Below are positions 1 through 10,814 of a stretch of 64,000 nucleotides of DNA, one piece after another; position 1 is the first letter of the stretch; each line of letters opens with the position of its first letter. Below the pieces are notes generated by a model that saw only the letters and a program-made list of their open reading frames with translations, did no database searches and had not been told where the DNA came from. This stretch comes from Schizochytrium sp. CCTCC M209059. Its lineage: Eukaryota; Sar; Bigyra; Thraustochytrida; Thraustochytriidae. The position numbers and the translations under genes are program-made. Location of the stretch: contig KN805404.1 of assembly GCA_000818945.1 (NCBI GenBank), forward strand, positions 286,097-350,096, given 5' to 3'.

Positions 1-118
1 TCGAGGGCTTCTTCACCTCAACGACCTCCTCTTCCACGACCTCTTCGTACTCGCCATCGCTTTCCGAGTCGCTGCCGCTGTCGGTCTCGTACTCGTACTC
101 CTCGACGACGGTGGTCAT
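1..118 (-). CDS. N-terminus of an acidic protein, cut by window edge
   Basis: An ATG at 118 on the minus strand opens a frame that runs off the left edge without a stop. The 39 visible residues begin MTTVVEEYEYETDSGSDSES and stay strongly acidic, with Glu, Asp, Ser and Val runs, then turn basic at KKPS. The codons use G or C at most third positions, like the real genes nearby. No domain is visible and the family cannot be named. Such acidic starts are common in nuclear and cytoskeletal scaffold proteins, but that is only a suggestion. The AGCCG repeat at about 250-325 lies just upstream of the start. Confidence 0.5.
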   Translation of the reverse strand, partial: MTTVVEEYEYETDSGSDSESDGEYEEVVEEEVVEVKKPS

Positions 119-1234
119 CTTGTCGAGAGTAGTTTGCTGTTTCGCTTTTGCTTTGGCAGAAACTTGCTTTGCTCGTCGGCGGAGACGGCCTCAACGCCGA
201 ACACCTCTTGATTGAGGAGCACGCAACCTCGCGACAGCAGGCAGCTACTGCAGCAAGCCGAGTCGAGCCGAGCCGAGCCGAGCCGAGCCGAGCGGAGCCG
301 AGCCGAGCCGAGCGGAGCCGAGCGGAGTGCGACGTGTCGCCAAGCGGCCTTTGCTGACCTCGTCGGCCTGCTTTATTGGCGATTTTTCGCTCGCTCGCTC
401 GCTCGCAAAACTGGCTGGTAAGTTATTCCACACGTCGAGCAGCACAGCGCGTGCCAAACAATGCGCCTCCATCCCACGCCGGCACCGCCTTACGCGGCTT
501 CTCCTCGACGCGCCCGGCTCCTCAATAGAAGGCGAGATCGGCGCGCGCACTGCAGAATTTAAGGCGATACCTAGGGTGCACGCGCCGCTTGAGCGAGGAT
601 AAGCTGAATTGCAAATCAAGGATATCACCGGAGGTATTGTAGGCGACTGGCGCGATTCTTGATGTTCGAGGATGTGCTCTTACGCATGGCACGTGTGCAG
701 AAGTTTCGCATTCTTTCGATGAGTTGGCTCGCTGTTGATCAAGTTCCGAATCTGACACCTACCTACGAGTTTCGAGTTTCGTGTGACTTCAGACAGATGG
801 GCGCGTGGGATGCGTGTGGAAATGCAAAGAACGAAGGGGCCAGGGGTGCGGCGGGCGAAGAGAATGAGAGAGAGAGAGAGAGAGAGAGAATGAGAGAGAG
901 AGCGGGAGAGATCGAAAGTTCAATTTGTAGCGGGTCGGGTATAGAAGAATCTAGCGATGAGACAGCAAAACGATGATTGAGCTGACTGCAGCTCAGATGA
1001 TGGGCAAGACGAGATGAATGCAGGCCATACGACACATTTGCCTTGAATCTTAGCAAAGAAAGGAAGAGAGAAAAGAGACATTACACATCACATCAATGGC
1101 ATTGGCGTGACACGACATGGCATGGCATGGCAATCCATCTGTTCATCCATCCATCAAATCGAGCAATCAATCAATATTTCAGTCAAACAATCATGGGTGG
1201 CGTATTATTTAGATAGATGTGATAGGGTCGAAAA
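119..1234. other. Intergenic region
   Basis: This lies between the start of the acidic protein and the 3' end of the isocitrate lyase gene. It holds the pentanucleotide tract at about 250-325, a GA-dinucleotide tract at about 866-905, and short CATGG repeats near 1110-1130. Open frames here are short, compositionally biased and mutually antisense. I see no supportable gene. Confidence 0.6.
250..325. repeat. (GAGCC)n pentanucleotide tandem repeat
   Basis: About 15 copies of GAGCC with scattered C-to-G changes (GAGCG). The tract lies about 130 bp upstream of the start codon at 118. Related RGYYC-like pentamers recur at several other places in the window, mostly in non-coding DNA ahead of start codons. 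Confidence 0.85.
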
Positions 1235-2821
1235 TTACAGCTTGGACTGCTTGAACTGGTCCTCGGTGGCGCCGTGGAGCGCCGAGGTGGAGGCACCACC
1301 GCCGGTGGCAGCCTGGAGGACATCGTCCATGAGCTCAGCGCCGGACCACTTCTGGTGGGTGAGGGTCTCGACACCGTGGACACGCTCCTGGTTCTGGATC
1401 ATCTGCACGTAGGCGAGCATGCCGTCAGGGCCAGCGTAGGCCTTGGCGGCCTGGTCGATGGCGAGGGCGTTGGTGTGGAAGCCAAAGAGAGTGACAAAGT
1501 GCCAGGTGATACCGAGCTTGCCCAGCTCCTTCTGGAAGTTGCGAATATCGTCGTCCGAGCCGGCAATGCTCCAGTTGAAGCTGGGGCTGAGGTTGTAGGC
1601 GCAGATCTGGTGGGGCACGACGGCGTGGACGCCGTTGGCAAAGTCGGCGATCTCCGGGATGGACGGGGTCGAGGTCTCGCACCAGATCATGTCCGAGACG
1701 GGCGAGAAGGCGATGGCGCGCATGACGGCGTAGTCAATGCCGCCGATGACGCGGAAGAAGCCCTCGCGCGAGCGGGGGGCCTGCTTGCACCAGAAGACGT
1801 CGCCAAAGCCGAGCTTGGTGGCGAGGGCCTTGGCCTCGTCGTTGGAGAGGGCCATCGAATCCTTCATCCACTTGTCAACGAGGTTGCCCTTGCCGGCCTT
1901 CTTCATGGCAGCGGCGACGGCGTCCGAGTAGCGCATGAGGCCAGCCTTGTCCATCCAGGCGATGGGGTCCTCGGCATCGACGGAAAGGCCAACCTCCTTG
2001 TTGGTGGCACCGGCGATGTACGGGTGGTCGCGGGGATCGATGTCGTTCTCGAGGAAGTTGGCCGAGTCGGCATCGGTACGGCAGACAAGCACAAGAGGGT
2101 GCTTCATGATGTCGGCCTGGAGGCGGGCGGCGGCCATGCGGTCGGCGTGCTCACTCACGGGGACGAGGACCTTGCCTCCGAGATGGCCGCACTTCTTGGC
2201 GCCGACCTTTTGGTCCTCAAGGTGGACACCCGAGGCGCCAGACTCGATCATCATCTTGATGAGCTTGGTGACCGAGGTCATGCCACCAAAGCCGGTGTCG
2301 CCGTCGGCAACGATGGGGCGAAAGTAGTCAACGACGGGGGTGTTCTTCTTCTCCTCGGCGGACATCTTGGAGCGGGCGTTGCGCTGCTTGCGGGCGTGGA
2401 ACTGCTGGGCCTTGAAGAGCTGGTCGACCTTTTGGGGAAGGGAGTTGGCCGGGTAGTCGGCAAAGTCAGGGCCGGGCTCGTTGCTCGAGGAGGCCGTCGA
2501 GGACGCCTGCCATCCGGAGACGTACACGGTCTCGAGGTACTTGTTCATCTGCACGAGCTGGACCGGGTCAAGGCAGCCAAAGGTGTGGCTGTACTTGCCC
2601 TCGTTGAAGCGGGCGCGCACGAGGTTGTACAGCTTGGTGGCGAGCGGGGCGTACATGTGCTCGCTCGAGGTCACGGAGCCGATGTCGCCGCGGCAGGCCA
2701 CGACTTGCTCCGGGGTGTACGGGCGCTCGGTGTACTTGAAGCGCTCCGAGCTCATCCACTCCTTCATCTCCTGGAGCTCCTTGGCCACAACGGCGTCCTC
2801 GTTCACGTTAAAGTTGGCCAT
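1235..2821 (-). CDS. Isocitrate lyase, peroxisomal (glyoxylate cycle)
   Basis: A 528-residue protein of the ICL/PEP-mutase superfamily. It cleaves isocitrate to succinate and glyoxylate, the first committed step of the glyoxylate shunt that allows growth on acetate or fatty acids. The catalytic signature KKCGH is at residues 209-213, with C211 as the expected base. Typical ICL segments surround it, such as the DGDTGFGG metal-binding region and an LVCRTDAD strand. Length matches eukaryotic isocitrate lyases. The C-terminus ends in SKL, a canonical PTS1, so peroxisome/glyoxysome import is expected. The ATG at 2821 is the only sensible start. A GCTT tetranucleotide tract abuts it on the 5' side and would lie in the leader. 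Confidence 0.96.
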   Translation of the reverse strand: MANFNVNEDAVVAKELQEMKEWMSSERFKYTERPYTPEQVVACRGDIGSVTSSEHMYAPLATKLYNLVRARFNEGKYSHTFGCLDPVQLVQMNKYLETVYVSGWQASSTASSSNEPGPDFADYPANSLPQKVDQLFKAQQFHARKQRNARSKMSAEEKKNTPVVDYFRPIVADGDTGFGGMTSVTKLIKMMIESGASGVHLEDQKVGAKKCGHLGGKVLVPVSEHADRMAAARLQADIMKHPLVLVCRTDADSANFLENDIDPRDHPYIAGATNKEVGLSVDAEDPIAWMDKAGLMRYSDAVAAAMKKAGKGNLVDKWMKDSMALSNDEAKALATKLGFGDVFWCKQAPRSREGFFRVIGGIDYAVMRAIAFSPVSDMIWCETSTPSIPEIADFANGVHAVVPHQICAYNLSPSFNWSIAGSDDDIRNFQKELGKLGITWHFVTLFGFHTNALAIDQAAKAYAGPDGMLAYVQMIQNQERVHGVETLTHQKWSGAELMDDVLQAATGGGASTSALHGATEDQFKQSKL

Positions 2822-2825
2822 CTTC

Positions 2826-2865
2826 GCTTGCTTGCTTGCTTGCTTGCTTGCTTGGCTTCGCTTGA

Positions 2866-2908
<43 letters not shown>

Positions 2909-2909
2909 C
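2826..2909. repeat. (GCTT)n tetranucleotide tract in the isocitrate lyase leader
   Basis: About 20 copies of GCTT (AAGC on the minus strand) with two interruptions. It starts a few bases upstream of the minus-strand ATG at 2821, so it should be transcribed or lie in the core promoter. Confidence 0.85.
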
Positions 2910-3430
2910 TTGGCTTGCTCGGCTGAGTGCCTGCCTCGCCTGGATTGTTGATTCGGGTTTGCTCTGCGAGCGATTCTGGTTTGCTCGCGACCGCCCGCCT
3001 GCCTGCTTTCTGCCTACCTGACCCACTCACCCACTCACTCACGCGCCCTCACTGACTGACTGACGCCTGCCGGCTTCCGCAATCCTCCCGTGCATTGCAA
3101 TGCAATGCAATGCAGTGCGATGCAGGGCTGAGCGCTGCGGTGCAATGCGGCGCGACGCCCTGTAATGCAGCGCAACGCCGCGCAGTGCAATCCAGGGCAG
3201 CGCAGTGCAGCGCAGCGCCGCGTAATGCCGCGTAATGCAGGGCGGCGCAAGGTACCAACTGAAGGGCAGTGTAATGCAGGGCGGCGGGGTGCTGTGCGCC
3301 GGCCCTGCAGCTAAATGCAGGGCGCCGAGCCTCCATGCCCGCCGCCGTAACAGGCAGCTCGCTCGCTCGCCGGAAGCAAGGAAACGAGCGAGGAAAGGAA
3401 AGGAAAGGAAAGGAAAGGAAAGAAAGCACC

Positions 3431-3433
<3 letters not shown>

Positions 3434-3484
<51 letters not shown>
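3434..3484. repeat. (AAGC)n tetranucleotide tract
   Basis: About 12 nearly perfect copies of AAGC. It is the same unit, on the opposite strand, as the tract at 2826-2909 and is found again at 6627-6662. Confidence 0.9.
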
Positions 3485-5176
3485 CCCAGGGAAAAGCGGC
3501 GGCCGGGCAGCCAGGAGCAGAGAGCCTCCTCAGGCTCCGCCGCCGTAGCCTTCGGCGCAGTCGACGCGGCGGTCCATCCACTCTCGCATCCACGCTGGGC
3601 CTGCCGGACGAACGAACATGCATGCATGCATGCGGCTCGGCCTGGACTCGCCACATCCAGCCGGGCACTAGGCATTCATTACCTCGCCTCCGCAGCGGCG
3701 CGGCCGCCCGCCTCGCATTTCACTGCTTGCCCCTCCGGGACTCCTCGCCGCGGCGTGCCTGGATTTCCCGGCCGCCTCCGCGCCGGTTCGCCGCTCCTCT
3801 GCTCTGCTCTGCTCGAGTTGACTCGAGTCGGCTCGACTCCAGTCGACTCGACTCCAGCGGGCGAGCGGGGAAGGCCGGCGCGAGGAAACCGAGGCGGGGC
3901 GGCGCAGGCGGCGTGAAAGCGGCGACGCGGCGAGGTCCTGGTCGCGGCCTCCGGTAGAAGGAGGCGGGACTCGGGCGCGGGAGGCCGTTTCAGCCGCGCG
4001 AGGAGAAGCGCCCGAGAGCCGCGCGAGACGCGCAGCATGCCCCCGTGCGGGACGCGGCCGCCTGCTTCGATCCGCGGCGGCTCTGGGCGCGGGGGGCGCA
4101 GGGGGGTGTTTCGCGGAGGGCGTGCGGAGCGTACGGGACGGGGAGGCAGATGGAACAGGACGCGCGGAAGAGAAGAGAGGAACTCGGCGTGTCGCCGCGG
4201 GGTCTGGTATGGGGGCAGGGGGAGGCGGGTGTTTCCGCGGAAAGACGGGCTCGGGCTCGAGGTGCGAGAACAAGGACGAGGAAGAGGACGAGGGGGTCGG
4301 CGACGAAGACGAGGACGAGGCCGCGAATTCGTGCCGTGCGCGGAGCGCAGCCCGTGAGAGCGGCTGCGGCACGAGGGTGGAAGCAAGGAAATGTGGAAGC
4401 TCGGAAGGAAGGAAGGAAGGAAATCACAAAGGTGGTGGCAGCCATGGATATTATGTCAGGTGCAGGGCGGGCACGTGAAAGTAAGGGAGCGAGCGTCAGC
4501 TCAGCTTAGCTCAGCTCAGCTCAGCGTGCGTGCGTGCGTGCGAGCGTGCGTGCGCGGAAATATTCGTGTAAGACCTGCGAGCAATGTGTGGATGCCGTGG
4601 ATTGTTTATGAGGCTGGCTGTCATCAGGCCTTGTCGCTGGGACGGATGTAGATAAAACGTGTGTTGGCGAGAGCCCACGATCAGCAAGCAAGCAGCTTCA
4701 GGCAGATTTTTTTGTTTCCTGGCTCGCAGCGGGAGGGAGGTGAGGATCTGTCAATCACCCTGCTACTACTCACTGTCACACTGCAGCTGCTGTGGATGGA
4801 CGGCTACATTTCCTCTTCACAGGTTTTCATGACGGCATCAGCCTCACACACGCACCATGCTGGACTTCAGAGCTGCAGCTGGCTGGCTGATCACGGCGGC
4901 AGACTATCCTCGGGGCAACGGCCACTGGCAACACCAAACACACTGACGCCACTGTGCTGATGCGGAAAGCCTCGCCGACAATCAGAACGAAAGAGACGAA
5001 AGTCATCGTGGGACAATCAGCCAGCCTGGTCTGGTCTGGTCTGATCTGGTCTGGCCTGGGCCTTGCCTGACGCAGCCACAGCCGTGTACCGCTAGCAGCA
5101 GGAAAGGTGGAAAGGAAACAGAACGTCGTTCTCACGTTCACACACAAAAATTTAGTATAGTCGTTCGACAAATCAG

Positions 5177-6289
5177 TCAGGGGACAAGGTGGTACTCGAG
5201 GATCGAAACAAAGATCTTGCCCTCGTGACTATGCTGACGGTTGTAGCCCGCAATGAGGGTAGACCTGCCCGCGTGGTAGGTGATTCCGTCGGCCTCGTTG
5301 CCCGCGAAAAGAGGCTCGTGGCGCAGCGCAGTGCCCGTGGCAAGGCTAATGTGACTCATTGTATTCGACACGTCATCCGAAAACAAAAGCAACGTGTTGG
5401 TCTCTGGAATGATGGTCGCACTTTGAATGTATTGCAGACCGCCCTCGCGATACGGGTCACTCGCATTGAAGTTGATCGAGAAACTGCCGCTGTCCTTGTC
5501 GAGGTCGACAATGTCCACCCAATAGACGGTCGTAACGTTGAAAAAGTACCCATAGTAAAGACGATGGGTACCTGGATGATACGTGATCCAATCCCATCCC
5601 TCGCCCTTGGACCGCGCCGCAACGCGATCCGGCTTGGGCTGAAGCGTGTTTGCGTCCACCGCGATTAATGCGCCCTCGGTGTTCATTTCTTCAGCGTGCG
5701 TTGCAAGCCAGATCTCCTCGCCGTACTCTTCCGAGGAGGCCCACTCCACACCACCAATGTGAAAAAAGGGCCTGTCAATGATGGACCCAAAGTCACGCGA
5801 CATGTTGTACAAGTGGACCGTGTCCACACTTTGAATTGTCCCGTTCTCTGCTTCTAGACCGAAGACTCGCACACCGTGCATGTGAAACGTATACAGCTTG
5901 GAAAAGCTGTCGTCGATGGTGATGCCCTGGAGTCCTTCAAAACCTTGCCCAGGCTCGTACCAGATCTCCTCTTCCAGCTTGCTCGTGCGCAAGAGATCGC
6001 GTCCGGGCACCCAATGATTTCTAAACTCCTTGGGGAGTGTACCCCAGCAGTAGTCATCGTCTGCAGCGACGACCGACATCCCAAACTTGATGAGCACCCA
6101 GAGCACGAAACTGAGTCCGGCCAAGCCAAACGGGATCATGAGGATTGCCTGTTTCCCGTGAAAGGTATTCCACTCGCCCAGACACCTGCAGCAGCACCAG
6201 CAGCGCAGCCGCCGCCGCAAGCGGGAAACCGGCCGTCGTGCTCGCAAGGACTCCACCTCCATCTCCTCGAACTCATCGGTCTCCAGCAT
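5177..6289 (-). CDS. Single-pass (type II) membrane protein of unknown function
   Basis: A 370-residue protein starting at the ATG at 6289. The frame remains open upstream but without an ATG. Residues 1-40 are acidic, then Arg/Cys-rich (RCWCCCRC, a possible palmitoylation site). One strongly hydrophobic helix lies near residues 50-75 (AILMIPFGLAGLSFVLWVLI). The remaining 290 residues carry N-glycosylation sequons (NGT, NMS, NVT, NAS) and beta-rich repeats of the kind seen in six-bladed propellers, for example DDSFSKLYTFHMHGVRVFGL and HPGTHRLYYGYFFN. This fits a short cytoplasmic N-terminus and a luminal or extracellular propeller-like domain. I do not recognise the family; the propeller is inferred from strand spacing. 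Confidence 0.8.
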   Translation of the reverse strand: MLETDEFEEMEVESLRARRPVSRLRRRLRCWCCCRCLGEWNTFHGKQAILMIPFGLAGLSFVLWVLIKFGMSVVAADDDYCWGTLPKEFRNHWVPGRDLLRTSKLEEEIWYEPGQGFEGLQGITIDDSFSKLYTFHMHGVRVFGLEAENGTIQSVDTVHLYNMSRDFGSIIDRPFFHIGGVEWASSEEYGEEIWLATHAEEMNTEGALIAVDANTLQPKPDRVAARSKGEGWDWITYHPGTHRLYYGYFFNVTTVYWVDIVDLDKDSGSFSINFNASDPYREGGLQYIQSATIIPETNTLLLFSDDVSNTMSHISLATGTALRHEPLFAGNEADGITYHAGRSTLIAGYNRQHSHEGKIFVSILEYHLVP

Positions 6290-6626
6290 CGAGCCGGTCG
6301 GCCCGAAGCGGTCGGCGACCCGCGCGAGTGCGCGCCGGGCCACGCCGCCGCCGCCGCCGCCGCCGGGCCTCCTTGCACTCGCCCTCAGGGCGCCTCTTCG
6401 CGCGCGCGCGCGAGTTCTCCTTGCTCCACCAAAACTTGATTGATGTGTTGTTGTTCTTCTTCACTGACTTGGCAAGTTTGTCAGTCGTTGTGCACCCGCC
6501 TAGCAACAAGATACGACTTTTCTCTTGAGGTAGGCCTATGGGCCTACTACATAAGAAAAAGAAACAAGCACAGCGCCCAAGATGAGCATCCCAAACCCTG
6601 TAAGCATGGCGTCCATCCAAAAAGCC

Positions 6627-6628
6627 TT

Positions 6629-6662
<34 letters not shown>
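6627..6662. repeat. (AAGC)n tetranucleotide tract
   Basis: Nine near-perfect AAGC units in intergenic DNA, the third tract of this unit within 4 kb. Confidence 0.9.
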
Positions 6663-6664
<2 letters not shown>

Positions 6665-7386
6665 GCAAAGAAGTTGTTCTTCTTTGGGAACGTAAGATTC
6701 TTTGCATTCTGCGCACGCATCCTTGAGAATCGATTCATTCATTCTCTTGGTCGATCGCCTGGCGAGACGCCTTGGCATCGTAAAGTTTTCCTTTATGTGC
6801 GTCGTGGATGCTTTGTCGTCGATGTTTTCGAGTGAAGGGGAAAGATAGCAAAATTCTTTGGCTTTGTGCGCAAAATAACGAAGCTTCTTTTGGCGACGAA
6901 TCCGCGCAGGGCGATCCGCCGTGGTTTACTGCTCCATGTATCGTGACCACTTGCATTCATCCATCCAGGCCATCCAGGCCATCCAAGCCAGCCAGCTATC
7001 AAAACAAAATTTGGTTTTCAGCGTGCCGAAGTAAGAGAGAAAGCATGTTCATTCTCTTGCAAGTCTCTTCTTCTTCTTCTTCTTCTTCTTCTTCTTCGTG
7101 ATCGTTGTTATTTGTATTTGTTGCGCACTCGGCTCTTTCGCATCAAAGTGAGTTCGATTCAGCCAACTTCGTTGATTAACAGGTCTTGATCGCGAGACAG
7201 ACCCCCGATCGAATCACGCACGTGCTGTAGCCATGTGTCTCATCTTGATGATTTTGATACGCCTCGCGACTCCCGGCACACTCTCATCGTTGCGTGTATT
7301 GCGTGGCTTGGCCCAAAGCTTTGTGACCTGACCAAGTTGAATAAGAAGTTTTGTGAGTGAAACGTCGGTAGTCAACAAGTGTAAAG

Positions 7387-7387
7387 T

Positions 7388-7427
<40 letters not shown>
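7387..7427. repeat. (CAG)n trinucleotide tract
   Basis: About 13 perfect CAG units in non-coding DNA. Confidence 0.9.
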
Positions 7428-7429
<2 letters not shown>

Positions 7430-7738
7430 GAGAGCAAGATTCGCTTTCATCAATACCTTCGTCATCCTCCGCGCGCAAGGGAGCTGAAATGACCAAAAGA
7501 GAGAAAAGAGATAGCTTCAGGCGGCCCAAGAAAAAGATGCTGAGCTCGAGCTTGATTTTGTTCGTAGAGGGCCAGTACGGCGATGTGCTCATGCGTCAAG
7601 CAAAAAAAAGAAATGCAAAGTCGAAGTTCAAGATTTATGAATGTTCCTGATGGGCAACAATGGCGATGTGCTCATGCGAGCCCCGCCCTTGACAGGGATC
7701 GAGCAGCCAGCTTGGGTTTCGTAATATTTGCGCATGCG

Positions 7739-8010
7739 CTATTGGGCCTCGAGATCTTCCGAGTGCATGAACGGCACGTACCAAAATGAAAGGGCTAATC
7801 GACGTCTATTTGTGTGCTGCAGGGCGTTCTTGGCGATGCCGCACCCCTTTTTAACCTGTGCAACGGCGCCGGCTTCGCTATGAAACACATTGTACGACAT
7901 TTGGTCGCCAAGGATGCCGCACAAGGTGACGACGCCTTTGGCGATTTCGAGCCATTCGCCGTGCTCGCTGCGCTGAAAGTCTTGCAGATCTTTGCCAAAG
8001 TTACCTTCGC
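7739..8010 (-). pseudogene. Possible exon or gene remnant, unknown family
   Basis: The minus strand from about 8010 to 7739 reads through a protein-like frame (for example KDLQDFQRSEHGEWLEIAKG, then a GDQMSYNVFHSEAG segment) with G or C at most third codon positions. There is no ATG at its head and an in-frame TGA lies just upstream. A TTTCAG followed by CGCAGCG inside it could be a splice acceptor. It may be an internal or last exon of a spliced gene, or a decayed copy. No family was recognised. The opposite strand is also open here, which weakens the call. Confidence 0.25.
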
Positions 8011-8486
8011 GTTGTCAATTACCTTCTTCTCCCCTCGGCGGGCACGCGCTTATTATGCCAAACCTTAGCCGGACCAAACTACTTTATGCGCTACGAGTTT
8101 GCCTTGTATACCAGTCAGTACTCGTACACTACCAGCTGCCGTGCCAGGCTGTCGCCCTTTGACCCCTTGCTCTGTTTCTAGCCCATGCTGCCGCTCCGCA
8201 TGGCATGGTCTTCTGCAAGTCAAGTAGCCTTGCTCGTCACATTACTCCAGTATCCGTCCCGTCTAGCCTGTTGTAATCGTAATCTGGAGGCGAGGAGAGA
8301 GAGAGAACTTGCTAGCAAATCTGCAACCTCGCGACCGACCGACCGACCGATCTCGCGACCAACCGGCCGAGCAACCGACGAGTGAGCGAGCGAGGAACGG
8401 GCTTGAGCGCGTGCGGACGCGAGCAGCGCACGTCCTGCGGGTGACGACGCGGTTCTGTGACGCAGGCGGCAGCAGCTGGCAGGGGA

Positions 8487-10421
8487 ATGGGCAAGAAGAA
8501 TAGCAAGGAAAGCACGACAGGCGCCATGGCGAGCACAACGTCGACCTCGTTCTTTTCGCCCCCCGAAGGCAAGCCCTTCCTCATTTACCAGTGCGGCACC
8601 AACAACTGGCAGCGCGAGGGCGAGTTCTCCCCCGGTACGTTCACCACGCCGGCGCGGCAGCGCACCGCAGCACAGCACTGCGCAGCGCCGTGCGGCCGCG
8701 TGCGATCCATGGCGACGCGACGAGGCTGAGAAAAGGTGGCAAATGGAAAGAGGGTGTGTGCAGACTTGTCCTTTCCCGATCTTTTCTCTGCTTGGGCCGG
8801 CTTTGTTGTTATTCTCATTTCGGCACCGCGAGCGAAGCTTCGCGTTTCTTGCTTGCACGGCGAGCGTCCCGCGTCGCCGTACTTACCTTGTGCGAGACGA
8901 TCGATGGGGAGACACAGAGGACAACCATAGGAAGAGAGGGGGGAAACCACGTAATGGACGGAACACAGAACTAACGAATGGATGATGATGATGACGATGA
9001 TGATGATGATGCCGACGATGACGACGACGACGATGATGATGATGATGCTCCATCGACTGATGTACTGCGGCGTATCTACGAATTTTCTTTTTTGGGGTGG
9101 GGTGGGGGGGGAATGTAAAGGCAGCGGCATCCTGCATGAAGCGCATCACAATGCGTACATGGCCATGGAGGGTGTAAAGAGCTACAGCATTTACCCGAGC
9201 GAGCACCAGAGCCCGCATGAAGACCCCTATGTGGAGGTCTTCAAGCTGGAGCACCCGATTCCGATCTGTGAGTCGGCCTCGCCCGTGTCCTCGTACCGCT
9301 GGCATTCCATGAGCGAGGAGGAGTTCACCGCCTACACGAAGCGGCTGGAAGACACTGTTTATAACCAAATGGAGGCCGCCGAGGAGCGCGAAGGCACCAA
9401 CTTTAGCTTGTGCATTGCCCATCACACCTTTACCAATCCGCTCGTCATGCGCAGAGTCCTCCAGCGCCGCAAGGAGGCCGGCAAACCCCCCGCGGCGCTC
9501 GTCTGCTTCGTTCATGGCACGGCACTGAAAATGTACGTGCACGAGCGCGACCAGAAAAAGCCCGACGAATTTCCCATGCGCTTCCTGCCAATGATGAAGG
9601 ACTCCGGCGTCTTTGACCCGTCCGATGACTGCAGCGTGCAAATCTGCTTTGCCATTAGCAACCAGCAGATCGATGCCTTCTTGGAAATCTTTTCCCCGTT
9701 TCCCAAGGATCGCGTGGTCATTTCGCCCAATGGTATCAACCAGGTCATCTTTCACCAGCAAAAGGGATGCACCATCTCCAATACCCTCACCCAGTACCCT
9801 TCGTGGCACTACGAGGGAAGTCCGCGCGAAAGCGTTACGATTGAGGCGGACAAGTACGAGCACGTGGTTGTCATGGTGAGCAAATTCGCCGACTGGAAGC
9901 GCGTCCCGGCGCTCCTGTACGCGGCCAAGACCTACGAGTCGGACTTTGACGGCAAAGTCGCCACCGTTATTGTCGGGACTGGGCCCAAGGACGCCCAGGT
10001 CGAGCTCCAGGAACTCGCCTTTGGAGAGCTTGACCTGCAGCATACTTATTTCCTTGGTCCCCAGCCCCAACCCGAGCTCGCCAAACTGTACACCATCTCC
10101 TCGGTGGGCGTCTTCCCCTCCTACAAGGAGCCCTTCGGCATGGTTCTCATCGAGTGCATGGCCTGCGGTACGCCTGTCATTGGTGCAAACTCGGGCGGCC
10201 CCAAGGACTTCGTGGACCCCTCTGTCGGCACCCTCGTCGAGGAGACGGACGATCTTGAGGAGCTCGGCTCGCGCGTTTGCGTTGCCGTCAAGGACGCCAT
10301 CAACGACGACTGGAAGGACGCGCGCACCGACGCCTGCAAAAAGCTTGTTTCGGAACGCTTTTCCGTCACCAAGCAGGTCACCGAGCTCCTTTCTGGAACT
10401 CGCAAGGCGCTCAGCATATAA
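8487..10421 (+). CDS. GT4-family glycosyltransferase, two exons
   Basis: The gene is join(8487..8634, 9121..10421), giving 482 residues. Exon 1 starts at the ATG at 8487 and ends in GGCGAGTTCTCCCCCG before GTACGT. Exon 2 follows GTAAAG at 9120. Joining restores Gly in phase and yields EFSPGSGILHEAHHNAY, the family's N-terminal Gly-rich acceptor loop. The C-terminal Rossmann half carries EPFGMVLIE near residue 387, the E-x7-E nucleotide-sugar motif of GT4 retaining transferases, followed by CMACGTPVIGANSGGPKDFV. There is no signal peptide or membrane helix, so a cytosolic enzyme is expected. The sugar donor and acceptor cannot be read from the sequence. An apparent Met-rich start at 8982 is only intron ATG repeat. 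Confidence 0.9.
8635..9120 (+). other. Intron of the GT4 glycosyltransferase (486 bp)
   Basis: GTACGT donor at 8635 and AG acceptor at 9119-9120. The interior holds ATG/ACG trinucleotide repeats (8980-9045) and a G-run (9100-9110). Removing it restores an uninterrupted conserved Gly-His loop across the junction. Confidence 0.88.
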
Positions 10422-10782
10422 GAAAAGGTTCTATGGAATGCTGCACCACAAAGGTCCGTCGAATCAATGAATGAATGCATGAATGAATGCATGCATGAAT
10501 CAGAATCTGACAGACCACACAGCAAAGAGCCCAATATTAAAAGTCACTTTTTCATCTCATGTCTTTTCGCAGTAGCAGCAAAGTCTCCTCAATCAGGTAA
10601 TGAAGCCTTCAAGTTCTTGACTTGACCCCGTCGGCTTCGCAGCAAGTGTTTGTGCTGGCGGCACGAGGAGATCTTCTTTCCACGACTACTGACTGCTCTT
10701 GGTGAAGAGCTCGTTCGGTGTGCTGGTGTTCTTACTTGTTTGTGAACTCGCGATTATTCGTTTGCATGCATGCATGCATGCA

Positions 10783-10814
<32 letters not shown>

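Larger units (their letters stand above)
2822..5176. other. Repeat-rich intergenic region
   Basis: This 2.35-kb stretch separates two minus-strand genes. It holds the GCTT tract, degenerate GCAATGCAGCG-type repeats (about 3090-3310), a GGAAA run (3390-3420), an AAGC tract (3434-3484), GCATGCAT (3615-3635), CTCGA/CTGCT pentamers (3795-3855), AGCTC repeats (4497-4523) and CTGGT repeats (5025-5055). Long frames here are open on both strands because of the skewed composition. None resembles a protein family, and I annotate none. Confidence 0.65.
6290..8486. other. Intergenic region with one possible exon
   Basis: This lies between a minus-strand membrane protein and the plus-strand glycosyltransferase. 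It contains an AAGC tract (6627-6662), TTC repeats (7067-7096), a CAG tract (7387-7427) and a TAGGCCTA palindrome (6531-6538). Apart from the possible minus-strand exon at 7739-8010, nothing in it can be supported as coding. Confidence 0.5.

Noticed and set aside
1274..2926. A 550-residue plus-strand frame antisense to isocitrate lyase
   Set aside because: It mirrors the codon bias of the real gene, is Gly/Leu/Val/His-rich and has no domain.
3039..4509. Several Arg/Ala/Pro/Ser-rich frames on both strands
   Set aside because: They arise from simple repeats and GC skew, overlap one another antisense, and carry no recognisable motif.
8982..9120. A frame starting with a Met-rich stretch that would make an intronless glycosyltransferase
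   Set aside because: The Met run is an ATG trinucleotide repeat inside an intron; splicing 8634 to 9121 restores the conserved N-terminal loop from the ATG at 8487.
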